NCBI GenBank assembly: GCA_021773115.1
Contig: JAJFKS010000006.1
Location: forward strand, 439,266-503,265
Direction of reading: 5' to 3'
Length of the DNA: 64,000 nt
DNA from: Woeseiaceae bacterium
GTDB taxonomy: Bacteria; Pseudomonadota; Gammaproteobacteria; Steroidobacterales; Woeseiaceae
In this document: positions 43,135 to 50,539 of the stretch, one piece after another
How positions within the stretch are numbered: the first letter of the stretch is position 1
How the letters are laid out: each line of letters begins with the position of its first letter
Program-made: the position numbers and the translations under genes
Notes under the pieces: generated by a model
What the model was told of the DNA's origin: nothing
Databases searched by the model: none
The model's input: only the letters and a program-made list of their open reading frames with translations

Positions 43135-44043
43135 TTAGATGATTTTCCTACCGAATGCCGCTTCGAGGTGCATGCGCAGCGCCGCAGTGCCGGTTTTGCG
43201 TTGCCGTTGACGCGGACTGATGACAATCACGTCTCTGCCCGTCGACTCCATGTCGGGCATCAGGTCGACCAGTCGACCAGAGCGCAGATACGGGTCGCAG
43301 AGGTACTGCGGCAGGCGGCATATCCCCAGGCCAGCCAAAGTCGCTTCGCGCGCCTCAAGCAGGCTCGAAACCACGTACTTCGGCTTAACGGTAATCGTGC
43401 TTACTTTGCCATTTTGTTCGAAGCGCCAGGGATGACGTTCATTGTCGCTGCTCTCACGGATGCAATCGTGGGCTTCCAGGTCGAATGGCGTGTTGATTGG
43501 CCGATGATGGGATACATAGTCAACACTTGCGAAAATTGATTGGCGTACCTGAGCAATGGTGTTGGTCCAGCCACTCGCCACTTTTATAGGGGCCAAAGTG
43601 ATGCCGAGATCGACGGATTCAATTGCCTCTTCGGTCCAGATCGTCACCGGCCGTCGTTCAATCGTCAAGCCACTGTTTTCTGCCTCGAAGACCGCCAGCA
43701 GAGGCTCCAGGTAGCGATCAATGATGTCGGGCGGCGCACCGATCACCAGCGGCGCGGTATTGGCAATTGTCGAGCCAACGACTGCCAGTGACTGCGCATT
43801 GAGAGCCGACTCCAGTAGCTGCTCGCATTGTTCCAGGCAGCGTCGTCCGGCGTCGGTAACCGAAATGTGCTTCGGCGTGCGGTTAAGCAATTTGACGCCG
43901 AGCGTCTTTTCCAGGGCGCCCAGCCGCCGACTGATGGTCGTTCGCTCCATCCCCAGATCTGCGGCACAACGCGATATGCCGCCTGTCTGCACTATTTTCG
44001 CAAATAGTGCCAGGTCGGCCACTTGCCTTAATTCACCCTGCAT
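43135..44043 (-). CDS. LysR-family transcriptional regulator
   Basis: The ATG at 44043 has GGGGGA seven bases upstream and gives 302 residues. The winged helix-turn-helix is 'ALFAKIVQTGGISRCAADLGMERTTISRRLGALEKTLGVKLLNRTPKHISVTDAGR' (about 14-70). The effector-binding half follows, with 'DLGITLAPI', 'HDCIRESSDNERHPWRFEQNGK' and 'LAGLGICRLPQYL'. It resembles the DsdC/AaeR-type LysR group in layout. It should control itself or a neighbouring operon, perhaps the exporter operon downstream or the AsnC gene across the spacer; the target is unknown. Confidence 0.88.
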   Translation of the reverse strand: MQGELRQVADLALFAKIVQTGGISRCAADLGMERTTISRRLGALEKTLGVKLLNRTPKHISVTDAGRRCLEQCEQLLESALNAQSLAVVGSTIANTAPLVIGAPPDIIDRYLEPLLAVFEAENSGLTIERRPVTIWTEEAIESVDLGITLAPIKVASGWTNTIAQVRQSIFASVDYVSHHRPINTPFDLEAHDCIRESSDNERHPWRFEQNGKVSTITVKPKYVVSSLLEAREATLAGLGICRLPQYLCDPYLRSGRLVDLMPDMESTGRDVIVISPRQRQRKTGTAALRMHLEAAFGRKII

Positions 44044-44232
44044 TGCTATTCCCCCGGTCCTATGCGCCAAACGATTGTGCGTGTTTAATTTCCGATCTAA
44101 ACAATAGGACACATGAAAACGGCAAATGATTGTTACTTAACGTGCGTTCGGAAATTCATTCGTGGGCAAAGTGTGCGGTTATTTTGCATCGATCGAAAGT
44201 TTCATCTGTATGTATATAAAGGGTACAAAAAA

Positions 44233-44280
44233 ATGAACCATACGAATCAAGCCATTGTCACATGCTCTACAGGAGCGTGA
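44233..44280 (+). CDS. possible 15-residue leader peptide upstream of AsnC/Lrp gene
   Basis: ATG 44233 with AAAGGG nine bases upstream opens MNHTNQAIVTCSTGA, and its TGA (44278-44280) directly abuts the ATG of the AsnC/Lrp gene. The AGGAG site of the regulator lies inside this mini-frame. This arrangement would couple the regulator's translation to that of the leader. No amino-acid run typical of classic attenuation is seen, so the role is speculative. Confidence 0.35.
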   Translation: MNHTNQAIVTCSTGA

Positions 44281-44802
44281 ATGCGCGGGGGAACTGTGAG
44301 CTCGAACAAGAGAAATAATGGTTTGGACCGATATGACGTGGCAATTCTTTCTGCGCTCGCGTCAAACACAAGACTGACGACCGTTGAGCTGGCCACAAAA
44401 GTTCACCTTTCGCGCACCGCAGTGTCGCGCCGTATTGCGGCGCTGAAAAGAACCCATGTACTAAATACGGATGCCGACGTGCTTAACTATGAGTCGCTCG
44501 GTTTCAGCGTGCGTGCCCTGGTCGAAGTCAACGTGCCCAGCCGTACGGGCGAGGCTCTGCGCAAAGAGCTGCTGGTACAACCGGAAGTTTTGTCGGTTTC
44601 GATTATCGCCGGTGACGGACGGCTGTGTCTTGATGTCATCGCGATCGATACGGATCACCTGCACAGTTTTGTTCGCACGCTGCAAAAAAGTGGCGATACT
44701 TCGACCAAGATCATCTTTGCCGGGGACAAGTCGCAACTCACCCTGATCGAACGAATGCAGCTGCTGAGTGATCAGGCGGGACAGAGTCTCGTAAGAATGT
44801 AG
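44281..44802 (+). CDS. AsnC/Lrp-family transcriptional regulator
   Basis: The ATG at 44281 has AGGAG six bases upstream and yields 173 residues. An N-terminal helix-turn-helix ('LDRYDVAILSALASNTRLTTVELATKVHLSRTAVSRRIAALKRTHVL', about 15-61) is followed by the RAM ligand domain ('ALVEVNVPSRTGEALRKELLVQPEVLSVSIIAGDGRLCLDVIA'). In the DNA-reading helix, 'SRTAVSRRIAALK' fits Lrp-type proteins. It should respond to an amino acid or related ligand. It is divergent from the LysR gene across 237 bases and is followed 22 bases later by an HI0933-like flavoprotein gene. Confidence 0.88.
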   Translation: MRGGTVSSNKRNNGLDRYDVAILSALASNTRLTTVELATKVHLSRTAVSRRIAALKRTHVLNTDADVLNYESLGFSVRALVEVNVPSRTGEALRKELLVQPEVLSVSIIAGDGRLCLDVIAIDTDHLHSFVRTLQKSGDTSTKIIFAGDKSQLTLIERMQLLSDQAGQSLVRM

Positions 44803-44824
44803 CCGACACTGCTATTCTCGGCGC

Positions 44825-46036
44825 ATGAATCATGCCGATGTCCTTGTAATAGGTGGTGGAGCCGCAGGGCTCATGTGTGCGATCGTCGCCGGACAGCGCG
44901 GCCGCCGTGTCGTAGTCCTCGAGGGCTCCAATAAGATCGGCAAAAAAATCCTCATGTCGGGCGGGGGACGTTGTAATTTCACCAACCTTCATACCGACGC
45001 GTCGCATTTCTTAAGCTGCAACCCACATTTTTGCAAATCGGCGCTAAGCTGCTTTACGCAATGGGACTTTATCGCGCTCGTCGAAAAACACGGTATCGCC
45101 TATCACGAAAAAACGCTGGGGCAGCTTTTCTGCGATCACTCGTCCAAAGCGATCCTTGCAATGCTGTTGAAAGAGTGTGAGGACGCGGGCGTTCGCATCC
45201 TGACGCTGAGCGGTGATATCAAAGTCTCGGCGGAGCCGGCCTTTCGCGTCGAGTGCAATCATGGACACTACAGCTGCGAATCACTGGTCGTTGCAAGCGG
45301 CGGCCTCAGCATCCCCAAAATGGGCGCCTCCGATTTCGGCTATCGGCTGGCAAGCCAGTTCGACATCCCGCTGCTCAAAACACGAGCTGGCCTGGTTCCG
45401 TTCACAGTCACTGGAAGAATGCACGACCTCTGTACCCGCCTGTCCGGAGTCAGCTGCAAGGTTACGGTGGCAGTCACCCTAACTGCAAAAGATACGGTGA
45501 CTGCCACCTTATCTTTTGCTGAGGATCTGTTGTTTACGCATCGAGGGCTTAGTGGCCCGGCGATTTTGCAGGCATCGAGCTATTGGTCGCCCGGTGACTC
45601 GATCAGCGTAAACCTGTTGCCGGACGTCGACGCCGCACTTCTGTTGCTCGATGCCAAGTCGAGACGCCCCAAATCCCTGCTTCGTAGCTTGCTTGGCGAT
45701 ATGCTGCCGAAAGCGTTGGTGGCTGAGTTGCAGGCGCTGTTCTGGCCGGACGGTGGGGATACGCCGATCGGCGAAATCAGCAATGAACGATTGCGGCGAA
45801 TTGCCGCCGATCTTAATGCCTGGCAGATCAAACCTGCGGCGACCGAAGGCTACCGAACCGCCGAAGTTACACTCGGCGGCGTCGATACAGACGCCTTATC
45901 GTCAAAAACGATGGAGAGCAAGCAGCACCCCGGCCTGTACTTCGTCGGCGAGGTCGTTGATATGACCGGGCACCTGGGCGGCCATAATTTCCAGTGGGCC
46001 TGGTCCTCCGGTCACGCCGCCGGCCGGGTCGCCTAA
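44825..46036 (+). CDS. HI0933/BaiN-like FAD flavoprotein
   Basis: The 403-residue protein opens 'VLVIGGGAAGLMCAIVAGQRGRRVVVLEGSNKIGKKILMSGGGRCNFTN' (dinucleotide motif at 10-15 plus the family 'GKK-SGGGRCNxTN' signature). It also has 'ASGGLSIPKMGASDFGYRLA', 'FTHRGLSGPAILQASSYW', and ends 'GLYFVGEVVDMTGHLGGHNFQWAWSSGHAAG'. This is the HI0933 group (YhiN, BaiN), conserved in many bacteria; BaiN reduces a bile-acid ring, but most members have no assigned substrate. The ORF is complete and of usual length. It is probably cytoplasmic. Confidence 0.9.
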   Translation: MNHADVLVIGGGAAGLMCAIVAGQRGRRVVVLEGSNKIGKKILMSGGGRCNFTNLHTDASHFLSCNPHFCKSALSCFTQWDFIALVEKHGIAYHEKTLGQLFCDHSSKAILAMLLKECEDAGVRILTLSGDIKVSAEPAFRVECNHGHYSCESLVVASGGLSIPKMGASDFGYRLASQFDIPLLKTRAGLVPFTVTGRMHDLCTRLSGVSCKVTVAVTLTAKDTVTATLSFAEDLLFTHRGLSGPAILQASSYWSPGDSISVNLLPDVDAALLLLDAKSRRPKSLLRSLLGDMLPKALVAELQALFWPDGGDTPIGEISNERLRRIAADLNAWQIKPAATEGYRTAEVTLGGVDTDALSSKTMESKQHPGLYFVGEVVDMTGHLGGHNFQWAWSSGHAAGRVA

Positions 46037-46072
46037 CGTCCTGCTAACCTTTCCGGCCCCTAGTGCATCAAA

Positions 46073-46615
46073 GTGTCAATGGTGGCGGTAATGACTATCG
46101 GCGCTTCGCCGACGCAAACTGACTTTCACGAGGCGATCTCATCGCGCTCGGACCGCTGGTATTCGGCATGTCTGAAAATCACCCGCAATCCGGATATGGC
46201 AGCTGACGCCGTGCAGGATGCTCTGCTCAATGCCTGGAACAAGCGCCATCAGTTTGAGAAAAATGCTCGCCTCGATACCTGGATTCACAGCATTGCGATC
46301 AATGCGGCACTGAACCAGATTCGAAAGAGCAAACCCGGCGTATTTGAGCCACTCGAATCCGACGTTGAGGACTGCATCGAAGAACCGCGACAGATTCTCG
46401 AAGACTACGAGCTGGAAGACAGCCTGGCTGCGGCACTTGCCCGGCTGACGGACGTCGAACGCGTGTGCTTTGTGTTGAAGCACCTCGAACAATGGCGGGT
46501 GAAGGAGATTTGCGAAGAACTTTCGCTGAATGAAGGCCGGGTCAAACAAGCCGTATTTCGCGCTGTGAAGAAGCTGCGCATTAGCATGCAATCCATGCAG
46601 GATGACAAACAATGA
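46073..46615 (+). CDS. ECF-type RNA polymerase sigma factor
   Basis: Up to 180 residues, with start uncertain among GTG 46073, ATG 46079 and ATG 46091. Region 2 is '[63 protein letters not shown]'. Region 4 is '[48 protein letters not shown]'. Both are typical of the sigma-70 ECF group. The gene is first in an operon with a membrane-anchored probable anti-sigma factor, a HEAT-repeat protein and a secreted Cys-rich protein. Its end overlaps the next gene by four bases. The promoters it recognises are not known. Confidence 0.9.
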   Translation: MSMVAVMTIGASPTQTDFHEAISSRSDRWYSACLKITRNPDMAADAVQDALLNAWNKRHQFEKNARLDTWIHSIAINAALNQIRKSKPGVFEPLESDVEDCIEEPRQILEDYELEDSLAAALARLTDVERVCFVLKHLEQWRVKEICEELSLNEGRVKQAVFRAVKKLRISMQSMQDDKQ

Positions 46616-47223
46616 AAGACGATACCAACGATATTGTCGCCAAACATCGTGACAACGTGCACAAGGCGCCGTCGCATCTTGTCCAGCAGTGGCACAGTGC
46701 GATTGATGAGGCCGCGGCGCTGGAACGTGGCCGCAATACCGTCCTTGAACGTGGCTGGCATCCCAGGACACTATTCTGGGGCATGGCGATAACGGCGGCA
46801 CTCGCGCTGGGCGTAGCGATCGGGGTCTTTGTTTCTGACGAGGCGACCGAGATCAACGTGCCAACGATTGCCGGGGATCCGCCGCAATCGAGCGCTGTTC
46901 CAGCCGCCCTCACCCGCGGACTGCAGTATCACCTGCGAGACAGCAGACAGCAGCTGTCAGAACTGAGTGTCGACTCAGACCACGCAATGCTGGTGCTGCA
47001 GCTCATTGAACAAAATCGGCTGTTTGAACACGCCGCCGACAACAACAACGCGCCGAACCTGGCACGTGTGTTGCGCGCCTTTGAACCCATTTTATTGCGC
47101 TTGGCTGCAACGGATATCGCTCCGGAAGATGCCGCCGCGCTTAAAGCACAACTTTCTTTTGAGCTGAATGTGATGCTAACAAAGTTGGCAAATGAATCAT
47201 CAGATGAAGCACATTCAACATGA
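46612..47223 (+). CDS. single-pass membrane protein, probable anti-sigma partner
   Basis: The 203-residue protein has a soluble N-terminus (1-52), one transmembrane helix at about 53-74 ('[22 protein letters not shown]') and a periplasmic part with long helical stretches ('[37 protein letters not shown]'). There is no HxxxCxxC zinc motif, so it is not a classical ZAS anti-sigma; the role is inferred from following the ECF gene with an ATGA overlap and from its topology. It is coupled at its end to the HEAT-repeat gene too. Confidence 0.68.
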   Translation: MKDDTNDIVAKHRDNVHKAPSHLVQQWHSAIDEAAALERGRNTVLERGWHPRTLFWGMAITAALALGVAIGVFVSDEATEINVPTIAGDPPQSSAVPAALTRGLQYHLRDSRQQLSELSVDSDHAMLVLQLIEQNRLFEHAADNNNAPNLARVLRAFEPILLRLAATDIAPEDAAALKAQLSFELNVMLTKLANESSDEAHST

Positions 47224-48137
47224 CACAGGTAATTGAAATGAAAACTCTGGCTAAAATCCTCTTCATCAGTTCAGCGCTAGTCTTCGCGGTGAACAGTGCA
47301 GCACAAGACCGCAGCTCCAGCGATACCGAGGAGCTAAAACTTGCAGCGATCGAAGCGCTGGTTTCGGCACCACCAAATCGTGCTCTGCCACTGGTCAACA
47401 AAGTTTTGGCGGGTAACAACAGTGACGAAATCAAGGAGCGGGCGCTGTTTATCCTGAGTCAGATCGACAGGCCCGAAGCACATGAGACGCTGCTGAAGTT
47501 TGCCCGGGAATCCACTGGCGAACTGCAGGAAGAAGCAATCCGGATGATCGGCATCGGTGGCAATCGGGATGCACTGGCATCTCTTCAGTCCATCTACGAA
47601 TCCGGTAACAGCGATGCCCGCGAAGCCATTCTTGAGGCACTTATGATCGCCGGCGACAAGAAAGCGGTCTTCGACATCGCGCTCACCGCGACGGGAGATG
47701 ACTACGAGAATGCTGTCGATATGCTCGGTGTCATGAACGCGCGAGACGAATTGCGCGAGTTGAGAACGCGTAACGGTGCTTCCGAGGTGCTGATCGACGC
47801 GTACGCAATCTCTGGTGATCTCGACGAGCTTCGGAAAATGGCGTTGGATAACAGTGACCCGGAGATACAGGCGCAAGCCATCGAAGCCATGGGAGTCGTC
47901 GGCGGCAATGAAGTGAAGACAACACTCGTGCAAATTTTCCGCGATGCCAAGTCGGCGGACATTCGAGAGGCAGCACTTGATGGCATGATGATCGCGGACC
48001 ACGACCAGGGCGTACTGGAGTTGTACCGTGAGACAGATGATCCAGCGATCAAGAAGGAATTGCTCGAAATGCTGGTGATCATGGGTAGCGATGAAGTTTG
48101 GAGCATTATCGATTCAGCCCTCGAAGGAAGCCTGTAG
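47220..48137 (+). CDS. exported HEAT-repeat protein
   Basis: 305 residues counted from ATG 47220; the signal peptide begins at MKTLAKILF (ATG 47238), which may be the real start. After the signal ('VFAVNSAAQ'), the protein is built of HEAT/PBS-lyase-like repeats of about 30 residues: '[28 protein letters not shown]', '[27 protein letters not shown]', '[25 protein letters not shown]', and so on to '[27 protein letters not shown]'. These form a superhelical scaffold for protein contacts in the periplasm. It is co-operonic with the sigma/anti-sigma pair, suggesting a sensing or scaffold function in that envelope-stress-like pathway. Confidence 0.82.
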   Translation: MTQVIEMKTLAKILFISSALVFAVNSAAQDRSSSDTEELKLAAIEALVSAPPNRALPLVNKVLAGNNSDEIKERALFILSQIDRPEAHETLLKFARESTGELQEEAIRMIGIGGNRDALASLQSIYESGNSDAREAILEALMIAGDKKAVFDIALTATGDDYENAVDMLGVMNARDELRELRTRNGASEVLIDAYAISGDLDELRKMALDNSDPEIQAQAIEAMGVVGGNEVKTTLVQIFRDAKSADIREAALDGMMIADHDQGVLELYRETDDPAIKKELLEMLVIMGSDEVWSIIDSALEGSL

Positions 48138-48646
48138 TGACGCGCTCAAGACGACTGAGCCTCGCGGTGCTTGTTTACTTTGCGGCGGTCAGTGGCCAGG
48201 CGGTCGCTGACCTGCCGTCACCGTCGCACGACGCATGGCATACCTGGCAAGTCGACGAAGCCAACGCGACGAATGCGATGTGTTGCTTCAATTGGCGAGA
48301 CGGCAAGAGCTCGCGATCGGGCTGTGCCCTCGACGGTCACAACATGAGCTTCACCAACAGCGGTGACTGCGCCGCAGAGCCAGGACACTTGCAAGTCTAT
48401 GCACGCATCAGTGGTGGCAAGCCCGTCGAAATTCGTGTGCTCAGCTCGAACTGCCCGGTCTCGGCCAAGAGTGAAATTGTCGATCTCGAACTGGTGTCGG
48501 CAGACGATAATCTCAACTGGTTCCGAAATATCATCGAAGACAGGCAACTTCAAAAGCAGACCCGTGAAGACGCATTGTTTGCCCTGGTAATGTCTGAATC
48601 GGATGCCGCCTACGCCTACCTCGACCGGCTCCTAAGTCGCCGCTAG
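48137..48646 (+). CDS. secreted Cys-rich protein with HEAT-like tail
   Basis: GTG 48137 shares its first base with the TAG of the HEAT-repeat gene. The product has 169 residues with a signal peptide cut near 'GQAVADLP' (about residue 24). The mature part contains five Cys in 'MCCFNWRDGKSSRSGCALDG', 'NSGDCAA' and 'SSNCPVSAK', probably forming disulfides. Its C-terminal end 'REDALFALVMSESDAAYAYLDRLLSRR' looks like one HEAT-type helix pair, echoing its neighbour. I do not recognise the family. Its place as last gene of the ECF operon suggests an exported partner of the HEAT scaffold. Confidence 0.7.
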   Translation: MTRSRRLSLAVLVYFAAVSGQAVADLPSPSHDAWHTWQVDEANATNAMCCFNWRDGKSSRSGCALDGHNMSFTNSGDCAAEPGHLQVYARISGGKPVEIRVLSSNCPVSAKSEIVDLELVSADDNLNWFRNIIEDRQLQKQTREDALFALVMSESDAAYAYLDRLLSRR

Positions 48647-48675
48647 CGATGAAATCAGTAGTATAGTCAGCATCC

Positions 48676-50346
48676 ATGAAACGGATGCTGACACTGTTTG
48701 TCGCGGCCTGCCTGCTTGGCGGCTGCACACAGCCCGAACCGTTAAAGCTATCCCTCATCGGTACCAATGACGTTCATGGCGCTTTGCTTCAAGGCGACAA
48801 TGGCGGTGGCCTCGCGACCTTGTCCGGTTATGTCAATGCCGTACGCACGGCGCGTGCCAGAGACGGCGGCGCAGTTTTGCTTATTGACGCCGGCGACATG
48901 TGGCAAGGAACCCTGGAGTCCAATATTTCGGAAGGCGCAGCAATGGTTGCGGCATTCAATGCGCTCGACTACAGCGCGGTCGCGATCGGAAATCATGAGT
49001 TTGATTTCGGGCCCGCGGGTCCGGCTCCGATTCCGGAGTCGCCGGACGATGATCCCCGCGGAGCGCTGAAACAACGTGCAACTGAAGCCAGGTTTCCATT
49101 TCTTGCGGCCAACCTGATCGACAACGCGACAAGTCAGCCAGTCGCCTGGGAAAACGTTCGTCCATCGGTCATCATCGACATTGAGAATGTGAAGGTCGGC
49201 ATTATCGGCGTAATGTCACGAAATGCGCTGGCGTCAACCATTGCGTCGAATACGAGCGGACTTGGCGTTGCACCGCTCGCCGCAACTATTGTGCGGGAAG
49301 CCGAAGCGGCCAGGGCGGCGGGTGCAGACATTATTATTGTTACGGCGCACGCCGGTGGCGAATGCACGGAATTTGATGACCCTTACGATCTCTCGTCCTG
49401 CGAAACGCAGCATGAGATATTTGCGGTTGCCGAGGCACTGCCAGCCGGGCTTGTCGATCACATCTTTGCGGGTCACGTGCACAAAGGCCTTGCGCATATC
49501 GTCAACGGCATATCGATCACGTCGAGCTACTCCAGGGCCCGGGCTTTCAGCCGTGTGGATTTTTTGATTGATCGAGAATCCACTGACGTAATCAATCGAC
49601 AGGTGTTTCCGCCAACCCAGTTAGTCGCAAGCCCGAGCTACGAAGGCGTCAAGCTGCATACAAATGCTGAGGTCGTGGCAATTGCCGATCGTGCCGCCGC
49701 ATTTGCGGCCGACCTCAAGAATCAAAAAGTCGGCATTGTGCTGGAGACGCCGTTCGAGCTGACGAGTGACCCTGAGTCGGCATTGGGCAATTTATACACC
49801 GAAACAATGCTCGACGACGTCGACGCTGCTATCTCGATTCACGTGATCAACGGCGGAATCCGCGCCGACCTGCCCGCGGGCGAGCTGACCTTTGGCAGCG
49901 TCTACGAGATGTCACCATTCGATAATCAGTTGATGGTCATCGACCTCAGCGGCGCGGAACTCCGCCAGGTCATCGCCGAACAGGCACACCGGGGTTCGCG
50001 ACGTGTCGGCTTCGCCGGCATGCGCGTCAATGTTGAATGCAGCGATGCGATCATGACAATCGAGATGCGTTACGACGACGGTCGCAACATTTCGGACTCG
50101 GACAACGTTCGTGTCGCGGTCAGCGACTATCTGGCCCTCGGCGGCGATCGCGTCTTGCAATCGGTGATGCCCGAAGCCGGCTTCAATCCTCAGCCAACGG
50201 CGCCAATGGTTCGCGACATTATCCTGCATTCACTGGCGAAACGTGGCGGTTCGATCAGCGCCGCAGAGTTTGATAGCAGCGCCGCACCGCGCTGGCAATT
50301 ACCAAAATCAATGAATCGCGAGTGCCGCCTGCCTGCTGCTCGGTAG
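48676..50346 (+). CDS. 5'-nucleotidase / UDP-sugar hydrolase lipoprotein (UshA-like)
   Basis: The 556-residue protein has a lipobox 'LLGGC' (Cys17). A calcineurin-like metallophosphatase domain follows: 'LIGTNDVHGALLQ' (DxH), 'VLLIDAGDMWQGT' (GDxxQG), 'AVAIGNHEFDFGP' (GNHE), 'ITVTAHAGGE' and 'DHIFAGHVHKG' (GHxH). A C-terminal 5_nucleotid_C domain reads 'DAAISIHVINGGIRADLPAGELTFGSVYEMSPFDNQLMVIDLSGAELRQVI'. It should dephosphorylate extracellular nucleotides outside the cytoplasm. Ahead of a TonB receptor it may supply phosphate or nucleosides, but 193 bases and a hairpin separate them, so they are probably separate transcripts. Confidence 0.92.
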   Translation: MKRMLTLFVAACLLGGCTQPEPLKLSLIGTNDVHGALLQGDNGGGLATLSGYVNAVRTARARDGGAVLLIDAGDMWQGTLESNISEGAAMVAAFNALDYSAVAIGNHEFDFGPAGPAPIPESPDDDPRGALKQRATEARFPFLAANLIDNATSQPVAWENVRPSVIIDIENVKVGIIGVMSRNALASTIASNTSGLGVAPLAATIVREAEAARAAGADIIIVTAHAGGECTEFDDPYDLSSCETQHEIFAVAEALPAGLVDHIFAGHVHKGLAHIVNGISITSSYSRARAFSRVDFLIDRESTDVINRQVFPPTQLVASPSYEGVKLHTNAEVVAIADRAAAFAADLKNQKVGIVLETPFELTSDPESALGNLYTETMLDDVDAAISIHVINGGIRADLPAGELTFGSVYEMSPFDNQLMVIDLSGAELRQVIAEQAHRGSRRVGFAGMRVNVECSDAIMTIEMRYDDGRNISDSDNVRVAVSDYLALGGDRVLQSVMPEAGFNPQPTAPMVRDIILHSLAKRGGSISAAEFDSSAAPRWQLPKSMNRECRLPAAR

Positions 50347-50490
50347 GATTGTTGCCTGTTCGCAACATTGCGATATCGAAATTCTGAGCTAAGCTATTTT
50401 GGTACGCGGTGAAACTAAATCCCAACGGCGTTGTCTTTTGAATTACATTGCTTTATCGATCGATGCTGATCAGATTTTCGATGGGGTTTT

Positions 50491-50510
50491 CTGTTGTTTT
50501 CCCACAACAG
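50491..50510 (+). promoter_or_regulatory. 7-bp inverted repeat in the 5' region of the first TonB receptor
   Basis: CTGTTGT, loop TTTCCC, ACAACAG, ending 29 bases before the receptor ATG. It could be an operator or a small 5' UTR hairpin. The role is not determined from sequence. Confidence 0.3.
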
Positions 50511-50539
50511 AATGATATTTGAAGAAATGGAGAACACTT

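Noticed and set aside
42929-43138. 69-codon plus-strand frame considered as a precursor peptide for the C39 exporter
   Set aside because: No double-glycine leader pattern and it is the shadow of the TMEM175-like gene.
44143-44160. 'GGAAATTCATTCG' near the LysR promoter considered as a second BetI-like operator
   Set aside because: It matches only one arm of the 17532-17551 palindrome and has no symmetry.
50346-50370. Hairpin TGTTGC...GCAACA after the nucleotidase gene considered as a terminator
   Set aside because: The stem is only six bases and no T-run follows.
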